NCBI GenBank assembly: GCA_034432375.1
Contig: DAOUCA010000028.1
Location: 1 to 64,000 of the forward strand
Direction of reading: 5' to 3'
DNA from: JAHBVH01 sp034432375
GTDB lineage: Bacteria > Chloroflexota > Anaerolineae > Caldilineales > Caldilineaceae
DNA length: 64,000 nucleotides
Shown: one piece after another, positions 43,313 to 51,075 of the stretch
Layout: every line of letters starts with the position of its first letter
Numbering within the stretch: position 1 is the first letter of the stretch
Program-made: the position numbers and the translations under genes
Notes under the pieces: generated by a model
Seen by the model: the letters and a program-made list of their open reading frames with translations, nothing else
Databases searched by the model: none
What the model was told of the DNA's origin: nothing

Positions 43313-45448
43313 ATGAATTTAGAACCACTTGGAAGCCCCACACAACACCTGGTGGGGCGGCTCATCGCCATTACGTTAGTAGTGCTCGCTAGCTTCTCCC
43401 TCTTTATCCTAATCACTATACAGCTTGTCTTCGCCGCCCCGACCACACCCCAAGTGACTACCTATACCGTCGTGACCGACAATCGTAATCAGACCACGAT
43501 CATGGTCAGCGGTGTCGGGGCCACGGTGACCCTGGCTGATATTCAGAGTGGCGTGGCAATGACCGATCCCACCTACCTGACCAATGAGGGTAATGGAATT
43601 TGGTATCTCACTGTAAATTTGGTCATTGGCAAAGGGGTTACGCTCAATCTAACACCTAGTTCCGGCGTCAATGAACTTCAATTGCGCAGCGGTAGCAATC
43701 GCGTCCTGAGCCGAGCCGAACGCATTGCCGATGCCAATGCGCCGGAGGCCCCCGCCGCGATTGCCTACAGCACCTTTGTCTATCTCAAAGCCGAGAGTGG
43801 CACGATCAATATTGACCATGTAAAAATCTATTCATGGGATGGCAATAGTGTTGATGAAGACGAAAGCAATGGTCGCGCCTACATTCTGGCCAAATACGCC
43901 TCCACCCTCAACATCCGCGACAGTGATATTGGCTATCTTGGCTCTAAAGATGGCGAAAGCTATGGGATTTCGTGGCGCGACATCGGTGAAACTGATGAGG
44001 GTTTTGTAACCAGGGTCACCGGCGAGGTGCTCAAGAACAAGATCCATCACAACTACTATGGGGTCTACACCTATCAGGCACAACATATGACCTTTCAGGG
44101 TAACGAATTTTACAGCAACATCCGCTATGGCTTTGACCCACATGACTACAGCCACCACTTTCTGGTCGAGAATAATCTGGCGTACAACAACGGCGCGCAC
44201 GGGTTTATTATTTCACGAGGCTGCAATAACTTTATTTTTCACAATAACAAATCCTACGCCAATGTCGATCCCGGCAACAATCTCGCCCACGGCTTCATGC
44301 TCGACCCCGGCGGGGCCGACATTGATAAGCCCCAAGTCTCCTCTTCTAATAATCTGCTGGAGAACAATGAAGCGTACGACAACGAAGGATACGGCATCCG
44401 CATTCTGGGCTCCAGCGATAACAGGCTGCGCGATAATCAATTTTATCGAAACGAGATGGGGATCAGCGTTGATGTCGACAGCAATCGCAACGTTTTCCAG
44501 AACAATCGGCTAGAAGAAAATCGCAAGTACGGCTTTTATATTCAAGATAATCAGGCGAATCAACTGCTGGGTAACGAGATCAATCGCAACGGTGGGGAAG
44601 GGGTGGAGATCCGCAAAGCGCTCGAGCTATTACTCGAAGAGAATGGGGTCAGCACCAATGGCAGCCACGGTGTCGATATGAATAACGGTGCCAAAAACAA
44701 TCTGCTTGTGCGCAATCGGCTCGAGAACAATGTTGGCTATGGCATCAGCGTGAGTGGTTCAACCTCGATAAAGAACCGCTGGTCACAAAACCAGATCAGC
44801 GGCAACCAGGCGGGCGGCATTGATGATCGGGTTGGCAAGCTTGCCCCGCCACAATTGGAGAGTGCCACTGCAACGCAACTGCACGGTCGCGCCAACGCCG
44901 GTGCCACGGTGGAGATCTTTGCCGACAATGCTGCGAGTGGCCAAGGGGCACGCTATGTCGGCAAGACGACCGCGGATGGGAGTGGCGAGTTCATCTATAC
45001 AGTCAATGGCAGTTGGGGCGGCACCTACCTCACCGCCATTGCGCTCAACCAGGATGACAACGCTTCCACCTTTAGCGCGCCGATTGCCGTGAGCGGGGGC
45101 GGCGCACCAACGGCGACCGCGCCGGCAACCGTAACTCCGTCCGCAACGCTCACCCCAACACCGTCAGCCGTACCAACTAGCACTGGGACACCATCCCCCA
45201 CAACGACCGTCCCGCCGACTAGCACACCAACTGTTACACCGGCGACAGTGAGCACCGCAACGGCAACTGGAACAGCTGTGCCAACTGTGACGGCAACCGT
45301 AGCGATTGTGACGACGGCAACCGTGAGTCCAACAGCAACACCTACTGCCACACCTACTGCCACACCTACTGCCACACCGACAAGCGCAAGCACACCGGCG
45401 GGGACAGGCTTTACCGAAGAGATCTACTTGCCATTTGTGACGCGTTAG
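43313..45448 (+). CDS. Secreted beta-helix protein resembling AlgG mannuronan C5-epimerase
   Basis: A 711-residue protein with an N-terminal hydrophobic segment (about 15-40). Residues 60-500 form a right-handed beta-helix of NosD/CASH-type repeats. The catalytic-type motif of AlgG, DPHD, appears in RYGFDPHDYSHHFLVENN, followed by HGFIISRGCNNFIFHNNKSY, also as in AlgG. So it may epimerise mannuronate residues in a polymer, or cleave or modify a related uronate. An Ig-like segment is followed by a Thr/Pro-rich linker (about 600-700) and the C-terminal tail EEIYLPFVTR. No other alginate genes are nearby, so the substrate is uncertain. Confidence 0.7.
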   Translation: MNLEPLGSPTQHLVGRLIAITLVVLASFSLFILITIQLVFAAPTTPQVTTYTVVTDNRNQTTIMVSGVGATVTLADIQSGVAMTDPTYLTNEGNGIWYLTVNLVIGKGVTLNLTPSSGVNELQLRSGSNRVLSRAERIADANAPEAPAAIAYSTFVYLKAESGTINIDHVKIYSWDGNSVDEDESNGRAYILAKYASTLNIRDSDIGYLGSKDGESYGISWRDIGETDEGFVTRVTGEVLKNKIHHNYYGVYTYQAQHMTFQGNEFYSNIRYGFDPHDYSHHFLVENNLAYNNGAHGFIISRGCNNFIFHNNKSYANVDPGNNLAHGFMLDPGGADIDKPQVSSSNNLLENNEAYDNEGYGIRILGSSDNRLRDNQFYRNEMGISVDVDSNRNVFQNNRLEENRKYGFYIQDNQANQLLGNEINRNGGEGVEIRKALELLLEENGVSTNGSHGVDMNNGAKNNLLVRNRLENNVGYGISVSGSTSIKNRWSQNQISGNQAGGIDDRVGKLAPPQLESATATQLHGRANAGATVEIFADNAASGQGARYVGKTTADGSGEFIYTVNGSWGGTYLTAIALNQDDNASTFSAPIAVSGGGAPTATAPATVTPSATLTPTPSAVPTSTGTPSPTTTVPPTSTPTVTPATVSTATATGTAVPTVTATVAIVTTATVSPTATPTATPTATPTATPTSASTPAGTGFTEEIYLPFVTR

Positions 45449-45461
45449 ATGATTCCAGAAA

Positions 45462-45560
45462 AATAATGATCCACGAAGCGCACGAAGTTTCACGAAGAAA
45501 AGCTTTGCTTTCGCGCCCCAGGGCACCCGCTTTGTGTGACTTCGTGGACCATTTAATTTT
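45462..45560. repeat. CACGAAG-type imperfect palindrome
   Basis: AATGATCCACGAAGCGCACG on the left and GTGTGACTTCGTGGACCATT on the right are inverted repeats around a short centre. It lies between the epimerase-like gene and the convergent VapC gene. Confidence 0.6.
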
Positions 45561-45586
45561 AATTTAGCGTTAGAACCTTCTACGGT

Positions 45587-45979
45587 CTAGGCTTCAGCCA
45601 ATCCAAAAGGGACAAAGGGTAAAAAATCACGGTCAGCATGAAGCAGCGGCGTCTGGTTTTGAATACACCATGTGGCAATCAAGCAGTCAATTGTTTTGCG
45701 TACTGTAATGCCTTGGCTACGCAACTGCCGATAAAAGGCGGCACTCTGCCGGGCATTTTGTTCCCCCACCATGTCGACGACCAAAAACGCTTGAAAGGCA
45801 GCTTCAACAGCCGCCAATTCACCTCCGGGTCGAATGCCTTGTAGCAACTTGGCCAAAATCAGATCACCTGTAAAGATGCGTTCGTTGCCATTAATATATG
45901 CAGTCAGGCGTTGTACTTCTGCACTATCATCGCCCCGAAAGAAATCGATCCAGACCGAAGTATCGACCATGATTGCCAT
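45587..45979 (-). CDS. vapC: VapC-family PIN-domain toxin with a substituted active-site residue
   Basis: A 130-residue PIN protein. Asp6 (MVDTSVWIDFF), Asp98 (TIDCLIATW) and Asp116 (HADRDF) match three of the four acidic residues of VapC ribonucleases. The fourth, normally Glu in a DLILxELLQG motif, is Lys44 here (DLILAKLLQG, codon AAG at 45850-45848), one base from GAG. The toxin may therefore be weakened or inactive. It is translated with VapB through a TAATG overlap of one base. Confidence 0.85.
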   Translation of the reverse strand: MAIMVDTSVWIDFFRGDDSAEVQRLTAYINGNERIFTGDLILAKLLQGIRPGGELAAVEAAFQAFLVVDMVGEQNARQSAAFYRQLRSQGITVRKTIDCLIATWCIQNQTPLLHADRDFLPFVPFGLAEA

Positions 45980-46251
45980 TAGCGCGTTCCTTGTGTGGCG
46001 GATGATTCGTCTGTCCCCATGGTGTCTGCCACATAATCGCTTTTTGATTCGTGGAAGTAACGTCCTTGACGAATTTCATTCAGATCACCCTCCCACTGAA
46101 TTTTGCCGCGCAGTGCCAGTACATTTTTCTGCTGTGTGGTGCGCACAAGGACCCGTAGCGCTTCTTCAACGACATCGCGTTTTGTCGCGAGACCGGTTAA
46201 GCGCATCGCTTCCGCCATTAGCTCATCATCGATTACAATATTTGTACGCAT
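45979..46251 (-). CDS. vapB: VapB-family antitoxin
   Basis: A 90-residue protein starting MRTNIVIDDELMAEAMRLTG, then TKRDVVEEALRVLVR, the VapB ribbon-helix-helix. The C-terminal half (WEGDLNEIRQGR) should bind and mask the VapC toxin encoded immediately downstream. The antitoxin normally represses the promoter in the gap 46252-46338. Confidence 0.9.
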   Translation of the reverse strand: MRTNIVIDDELMAEAMRLTGLATKRDVVEEALRVLVRTTQQKNVLALRGKIQWEGDLNEIRQGRYFHESKSDYVADTMGTDESSATQGTR

Positions 46252-46338
46252 AAATCATGTTGCTCCGCAATGTGTATGAAAAATTATTTTATACACATTT
46301 AATGCTGTAAGAGACAGTTTGTCAATACCAAAATTGAC

Positions 46339-46491
46339 CTATACTGCGCTCAGAATGGGAAGCGGAGTTTTGCGGGCCAACGGGATCGCGTGCGTCGCAC
46401 TGACCGCCAACTGCTTCCAGCCCGCTAGATTCTTCCGTCAGTGCGACGCACGCTGGCCAAAATTAGGGGTTTCATTCTGATTTGAGTATAG
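46339..46491. mobile_element. CTATACTG-family element, long copy 3
   Basis: The ends CTATACTGCGCTCAGAATGG and TTCATTCTGATTTGAGTATAG match the family at 15517 and 37494. The centre is different: it holds a 17-bp perfect inverted repeat, GCGTGCGTCGCACTGAC and GTCAGTGCGACGCACGC. It may be a composite of two palindromes. Confidence 0.7.
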
Positions 46492-46526
46492 AAATTTACG
46501 TGAAGAAAGATCAAGGAGATCCAACT

Positions 46527-47342
46527 ATGCCTACCTGGCAATCGAATTACATTCAATCCAACGGCCTGACCCTTCATTATACGCGTACGGGGGGCAACAA
46601 GCCTCCACTTCTGCTCACCCACGGCTTTTCTGATGATGGCCTCTGCTGGGCTCCCGTTGCGGAACGCCTTGCCGCCCACTACGACGTGATTATGCTTGAT
46701 GCGCGCGGTCACGGTCGCTCGGATGGCCCGGAAGAGGGCTATGGCCCGATCGAACATGCCGCCGATGTCGCCGGCGTGATTCGCACTTTGGGGCTGGAAA
46801 AGCCACTGCTGCTCGGCCACTCTATGGGGGCATCGACGGCGTTGGCTTTCGCCGGCACCTATCCCGACCTCCCCCAGGCGATCCTGCTGGAAGATCCGCC
46901 GCTGCGTTGGTTAGATGCGGCGGACGCCGGCGCACCGCCGAACCGACGGCTGCGCTTTGGTTCCTGGATTGTCGATGTCAAGCGGAAGACCAAAGAGGAG
47001 TTGATCGCGGTGGGGCACGAACAGTCCCCAACCTGGGCGGAAGCCGAGTTGGGGCCCTGGGCGGAGTCCAAGTTGCGGCTAAGCTTCAACGTGCTCACCG
47101 CCGAACAAGCGGCACCGATCGATTGGACCGCCACCGTCAAAGCGATCACTTGTCCCACGCTACTCATCACTGCGGATGTGGCGCGAGGGGCCATTGTTAG
47201 CCCGGAGCAGGCAACGGCGTTGCAAGCGCTGGTGCCCCAGGCACAGACGGTTCACATTGCGCAGGCCGGCCACAACATCCGCCGCGAACAATTTGCACCC
47301 TACATGGCCGCGGTGCAAGAATTCTTAGCGGGACTTGCCTAA
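46527..47342 (+). CDS. Alpha/beta hydrolase
   Basis: A 271-residue alpha/beta hydrolase. LLLTHGFSDDGLCWAPVAER gives the HG oxyanion region, LLLGHSMGASTALAFAGTYP the GxSxG nucleophile, and TVHIAQAGHNIRREQF the catalytic His. VIMLDARGHGRSDGPEEGYG is a common loop. AAGGAG lies upstream of the ATG at 46527. The substrate is unknown. A 16-bp terminator-like hairpin lies downstream at 47375-47418. Confidence 0.85.
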   Translation: MPTWQSNYIQSNGLTLHYTRTGGNKPPLLLTHGFSDDGLCWAPVAERLAAHYDVIMLDARGHGRSDGPEEGYGPIEHAADVAGVIRTLGLEKPLLLGHSMGASTALAFAGTYPDLPQAILLEDPPLRWLDAADAGAPPNRRLRFGSWIVDVKRKTKEELIAVGHEQSPTWAEAELGPWAESKLRLSFNVLTAEQAAPIDWTATVKAITCPTLLITADVARGAIVSPEQATALQALVPQAQTVHIAQAGHNIRREQFAPYMAAVQEFLAGLA

Positions 47343-47374
47343 GTCAAAGTGCTCCGCAGTAAAGATTCAGTACG

Positions 47375-47418
47375 GGGATTGTCAAATCCCCGATTCCTGT
47401 CAGGGATTTGACAATCCC
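47375..47418. terminator. 16-bp hairpin after the hydrolase gene
   Basis: GGGATTGTCAAATCCC (47375-47390) pairs with GGGATTTGACAATCCC (47403-47418). It lies 33 bases past the hydrolase stop; no T-run follows. Confidence 0.5.
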
Positions 47419-47527
47419 TGACGAACTCCTAATTTAGCAAAACTTTGTTGACACTGTACTACTATTTTGTGAAATAAATAATGATCGGTAATCGTAGGTC
47501 ACGCTTGCAGCGTGACAATCTGCCAAG

Positions 47528-47581
47528 CCGCGCGCTGACACGGAAAAATCGCTGAAGCAGTTTTTCCGTGTCAGCGCGCGG
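47528..47581. repeat. 21-bp perfect hairpin in the aldolase upstream region
   Basis: The arm 47528-47548 (CCGCGCGCTGACACGGAAAAA, given as key sequence CGCGCTGACACGG) is exactly complementary to 47561-47581 around a 12-base loop. It lies about 170 bases before the aldolase start. Confidence 0.65.
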
Positions 47582-47682
47582 CTATTAACCCTGCAAAGTA
47601 CAAACCGGCGTAACTGAATTGACGCAGCTTTGTGATAGAATGGAGAGAGGATGATTGAAGGACAACGCAGATAAATTTTACA

Positions 47683-47727
47683 GCTCATCCAAGAAAGCAT
47701 GCACAAGAGATGCTTTCTTGGATGAGC
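47683..47727. promoter_or_regulatory. 18-bp perfect hairpin immediately upstream of the aldolase gene
   Basis: GCTCATCCAAGAAAGCAT (47683-47700) pairs with 47710-47727 around a nine-base loop, 25 bases before the ATG. Its place just ahead of the ribosome site would put it in the 5' untranslated leader, where it could affect RNA stability or protein binding. Confidence 0.5.
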
Positions 47728-47752
47728 GAACTTCACAAGAAAAGAGAATCCC

Positions 47753-48787
47753 ATGACTAAAACCACAATCAGCAAGGGTAAATTTGCCGGTATCAATGCC
47801 TGCGCCAATGATCAGGGCATTATCGCGGCGGCTGCGATGGATCAGCGCGGCTCCTTACAGAGCGCGATTGCTAAAGGGCGTGGAGCCGGGGGCTCGGCCA
47901 GCGTCGAAGATCTGGCCACCTTCAAAACTGCCGTAACAAAAATTCTCACCAAATATGCCAGCGCCATTCTCATGGATCCAGAGTATGGCTTGGGTGCCAT
48001 TCAACAGCGGGCACCGGGCACCGGCGTTTTGCTTGCGTATGAAAAGACGGGCTATGACGTTACGGTCAAAGGGCGCTTGCCCGACTTGCTTCCTGAGTGG
48101 AGCGTCCGCCGCCTGGCCGAAGCTGGGGCCGACGCCATCAAGATTTTGCTCTACTACAATCCCCATGATGACGAAGCGATCAACCTGGTTAAATATGCCT
48201 TTATCGAGCGCATTGGTGCCGAATGTGCCGCTGTCGATGTTCCCTTCTTCCTCGAGCCGATTGTCTATGACGACGAAGTGGGCGATGCCAAGGGTCTTGC
48301 CTTTGCCAAAGCCAAGCCAGACTATGTGACCCAAGCGATGACCGAGTTTTCCAAAGATCGCTATGGCGTCGACATCCTCAAGGTCGAAGTGCCGATCAAT
48401 GTGGCCTTTGTTGAAGGAACGAGCGCGTTTAAGGGCGGCGAAGCGGCTTATTCGCGTGCCGAGGCAATGGATCTCTTCCGCTCGGCGGCTGCCGTCTCCA
48501 CCAAGCCCTTTATCTATCTGAGTGCCGGCGTCACCGACGAGATTTTCCGTGAGACATTAGAATTGGCCGCCGAGGCGAATGTGCCTTTCTCCGGTGTGCT
48601 TTGTGGCCGCGCCACCTGGCAGGATGGGATTCCGGTCTATGCCGAAAAGGGGGTCGAAGCATTGGAGGAGTGGCTGGAAGATCGCGGTGTCGAGAATATC
48701 AAGGCGCTGAACGCCGTCTTGGCCAAGGGTGCCAAGCCCTGGTGGGATTTTTATGGCGGCAAGGCGAATATCGAAGTGGTAAGCTAA
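47753..48787 (+). CDS. lacD: Tagatose-1,6-bisphosphate aldolase (LacD-like)
   Basis: A 344-residue class I aldolase of the LacD type. AAAAMDQRGSLQSAIAK is the family start, SAILMDPEYGLGAIQQRAPG and ADAIKILLYYNPHDDEAINL are conserved, and GVDILKVEVPINVAFVEG includes the Schiff-base lysine. The enzyme splits tagatose 1,6-bisphosphate (and often related ketose bisphosphates) into dihydroxyacetone phosphate and glyceraldehyde 3-phosphate. No tagatose kinase or isomerase gene is adjacent. An inverted repeat TCCGTAAATTC..GAATTTACGGA at 48796-48838 probably ends the transcript. Confidence 0.85.
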   Translation: MTKTTISKGKFAGINACANDQGIIAAAAMDQRGSLQSAIAKGRGAGGSASVEDLATFKTAVTKILTKYASAILMDPEYGLGAIQQRAPGTGVLLAYEKTGYDVTVKGRLPDLLPEWSVRRLAEAGADAIKILLYYNPHDDEAINLVKYAFIERIGAECAAVDVPFFLEPIVYDDEVGDAKGLAFAKAKPDYVTQAMTEFSKDRYGVDILKVEVPINVAFVEGTSAFKGGEAAYSRAEAMDLFRSAAAVSTKPFIYLSAGVTDEIFRETLELAAEANVPFSGVLCGRATWQDGIPVYAEKGVEALEEWLEDRGVENIKALNAVLAKGAKPWWDFYGGKANIEVVS

Positions 48788-48795
48788 GAGCCTAT

Positions 48796-48838
48796 CCGTA
48801 AATTCGGTTGTGGCCCAGCGGGAACAGAGAATTTACGG
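48796..48838. terminator. Inverted repeat after the aldolase gene
   Basis: TCCGTAAATTC and GAATTTACGGA are 11-bp complementary arms spaced by about 20 bases, eight bases past the aldolase stop. Confidence 0.45.
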
Positions 48839-48888
48839 ACAGACACTAAACGCTCACGACCGTTTTTCTTGGCTTTGCATCAACTGAT

Positions 48889-48959
48889 TAGGGCTTACGC
48901 AAAACGCTGGCTGAGTCATGTTTTTCTGCGCATCGAAGCCAAGAACTGTGTAAGCCCTA
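48889..48959. mobile_element. RGGRCTTACGCA-family MITE, copy 2, in the 3' end of the CitE-like gene
   Basis: The element starts TAGGGCTTACGC and ends GTAAGCCCTA, with a core shared with the copy at 42586-42660. It is flanked by CTGAT at 48884-48888 and 48960-48964, a 5-bp target duplication. The CitE-like gene's stop codon TAG is formed by the last bases of the element. Removing the element and one CTGAT restores a reading frame of ten further codons. Confidence 0.85.
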
Positions 48960-49865
48960 CTGATATCTGGTCAAGACGGCCTGCGCCATGCGCAGATTGG
49001 CGGCGTCGATCATCTTGCCATCGAGGCTAATTGCGCCCCGCCCTGCGGCCATCGCAGCTTCATACGCAGCGACTACTGCCTGTGCCCGTGCCACCTCGGC
49101 GGGTGCAGGCGCAAAGCGTTCATTGACCGTGGCCAACTGTGCCGGGTGGATACATTGCTTGCCGTCAAAGCCCATGACCCTGGCGATGCGCGCCACCTCG
49201 ACTAATCCCGCCTCATCCCGAAAATCTGCAAATGGCCCATCCATACAGCGTAACCCGTTGGCGCGCGCCGCCGCGACAATGGTGTGCATCACCGCATGCC
49301 AGCGGTGGCCAGGGTATAGCGCGTCGTGCTCATCAAGCGCGCCAATATTAGTCAGCGGCATCTGCATCGACGCCGCATAATCACCGGGGCCAAAGATCAG
49401 TGCTTCGAGCCGAGGCGAGCTCTGCGCAATCTCGCGCGCCCAGAGAAACCCACTGGCGGACTCGATCTGCGCTTCGATGCCTATGCGCTGGGAGATGCCA
49501 ACCGCGATCTCAATTTGTGTAAGTAGGGTATCAAGAAAGTGCACATCCTGCGGAGACTGTACCTTGGGCAACATGATCAGATCGAGTTGGGCCCCAGCCG
49601 CTTCGACGACTTCGATCACATCGCGATAGGCGAAGCCCGTATCAAGCGCATTGATCCTGACCATGCGCACACGAGCGCCAAAGTCAAGCGTTTGGAGCGC
49701 GTGGACAATGTGGGTACGCGCCGCCGCTTTGCTCTCCGGCGCGACCGCATCTTCCAGGTCGAGGCAGATTGCATCGGCGGCAGAGCGGGACGCCTTCTCG
49801 ATCATGTCGGGCCGCGACGCGGGGACAAAGAGCATGGAGCGGGTGAGGCGGATCGGTTTGCTCAT
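48957..49865 (-). CDS. CitE/HpcH-like CoA-ester lyase
   Basis: A 302-residue lyase of the CitE/malyl-CoA lyase group. TRSMLFVPASRPDMIEKASR, AICLDLEDAVAPESKAAAR, IESASGFLWAREIAQ, IFGPGDYAASMQMP and MGFDGKQCIHPAQLATVNE are family motifs; the Glu and Asp of LEDAV and IESA bind Mg2+. It would cleave a malyl-, citramalyl- or citryl-type CoA ester. The MITE at 48889 supplies its stop codon; before insertion the protein likely ended about ten residues later. The start codon follows the stop of the hydrolase gene after one base, so the two are an operon. Confidence 0.85.
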   Translation of the reverse strand: MSKPIRLTRSMLFVPASRPDMIEKASRSAADAICLDLEDAVAPESKAAARTHIVHALQTLDFGARVRMVRINALDTGFAYRDVIEVVEAAGAQLDLIMLPKVQSPQDVHFLDTLLTQIEIAVGISQRIGIEAQIESASGFLWAREIAQSSPRLEALIFGPGDYAASMQMPLTNIGALDEHDALYPGHRWHAVMHTIVAAARANGLRCMDGPFADFRDEAGLVEVARIARVMGFDGKQCIHPAQLATVNERFAPAPAEVARAQAVVAAYEAAMAAGRGAISLDGKMIDAANLRMAQAVLTRYQ

Positions 49866-49866
49866 C

Positions 49867-50772
49867 TTACATGTGCCTCATATGCCCCAAGACAAGGCCG
49901 ACGAGATACCGAAGGGCGTGTTCACTACGGATGGTTGCTGTGACCGATTTCTGATCTCCCGATGCAGAAGCGCTACCCTCTTTCAAGGTGCGCTGGAAAA
50001 AAGCGAGTAGTTGTTGCCATGCCTCCTGATCCGCACCGCCTGCGTTGATCTCTTCGATGCTGCCGACAAAGGCATGGGGCTGCCCTTCATAGATGGTGAT
50101 CTCGTTGGGGATACCAGCTTCGTCTAGCCCCTGACGCAACGCCGCCACATCCTCTGCCGAGATCGAAAAATCGGCCCCACCAAAGATGCCCAAGACCGGC
50201 CCCGGCAGCGCTTTGAGCGTTGCGGGATCGGTGATCGGCTGGCCATAAAAGAGCGCAGTCGCCGCCAGTTGATTGTTCGTCAGGCTATACTGCAACGCTG
50301 TGCCACCGCCAAAACAAAAGCCCATGATCGCAATATGGTCGGCCTGCACATCGGGTTGCGCGGCTAGCCATTGATAGGCTGCCTCAATATCACCATTGAC
50401 TTGCGCGGTCTGCGCGGTGATTATGTTATAGATTGCGCGGGGAATCCAATTGGTCGTGCCGCTGCGAAAGACGTTGGGCGCGATGACAACGTACCCTTCC
50501 TTTGCCAACGCATCCGCCTTGCCCAACATATCTTCTCGCATGCCCCAGAATTCATGGATCATGATCACGGCGGGGAAAGGACCGTCACCCTCTGGCTTGG
50601 CCAAATAGGCGCGGATTTCGGTGCCATCCGTTGCGATGACGCTCATGTTCGTCAAGGGCGCTAAGCGGCCTTGGCTAAAAAAGCCATCGATAATGATCGA
50701 GCCAAAGAGTAAAACAGCCAAAGTCAATACGACAATCAGCAATCCCAACGCAATTCGCTTGAAGAGTTTCAT
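49867..50772 (-). CDS. Membrane-anchored dienelactone hydrolase-family protein
   Basis: A 301-residue protein with an N-terminal membrane segment (about 6-28) that anchors it or acts as a signal peptide. The catalytic triad is Cys153 (IMGFCFGGGTA), Asp201 (FGGADFSIS) and His233 (EGQPHAFVG); HEFWGMREDM is the family motif near the first strand. It hydrolyses lactones or esters, likely outside the cytoplasmic membrane. The ATG at 50772 is preferred over the frame's longer start at 50886, which lies in repeat DNA. It precedes the CitE-like gene by one base and is presumably co-transcribed. Confidence 0.8.
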   Translation of the reverse strand: MKLFKRIALGLLIVVLTLAVLLFGSIIIDGFFSQGRLAPLTNMSVIATDGTEIRAYLAKPEGDGPFPAVIMIHEFWGMREDMLGKADALAKEGYVVIAPNVFRSGTTNWIPRAIYNIITAQTAQVNGDIEAAYQWLAAQPDVQADHIAIMGFCFGGGTALQYSLTNNQLAATALFYGQPITDPATLKALPGPVLGIFGGADFSISAEDVAALRQGLDEAGIPNEITIYEGQPHAFVGSIEEINAGGADQEAWQQLLAFFQRTLKEGSASASGDQKSVTATIRSEHALRYLVGLVLGHMRHM

Positions 50773-50812
50773 GGAGCTTTGTTTCCTACCCAATGAGTTT
50801 AGGTTCATAATC

Positions 50813-51060
50813 GTGGGGCACGGCACGCCGTGCCCCATATGTATCAAGCTAAGGCATAAGGGCCGTAACCAACAGTACAACGGCACCCAAAGGATTCCCG
50901 GGAAGCACCTGATTTTCCGCAGCGCACCCTGAATTCTAGGGAAAATGACCCTTGAATCGACAAATTTGTAAAGAAGAGGCGGGTTGGCTTATGAAATTGC
51001 AAATCCGTTTTTGCCAAAATCCGCTGTACTGTTCCTGAAATGCTTAGCTTGAGACACGAC
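50813..51060. mobile_element. MITE-like element, copy 2 of the family at 3324
   Basis: It shares an extended block order with 3324-3585: TATCAAGCTAAGG, GTAACCAACAGTA, GAATTCTAGGGAAAATG, TTGAATCGACAAATTTGTAA, AAAATCCGCTGTA and GCTTAGCTTGAGACAC. The left end has GGGGCACGGC..GCCGTGCCCC; the right outer palindrome present in copy 1 is missing, so it may be truncated. It fills the gap between the hydrolase leader and the end of the aldo/keto reductase gene. Confidence 0.7.
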
Positions 51061-51075
51061 GATTATGAAACGTTG

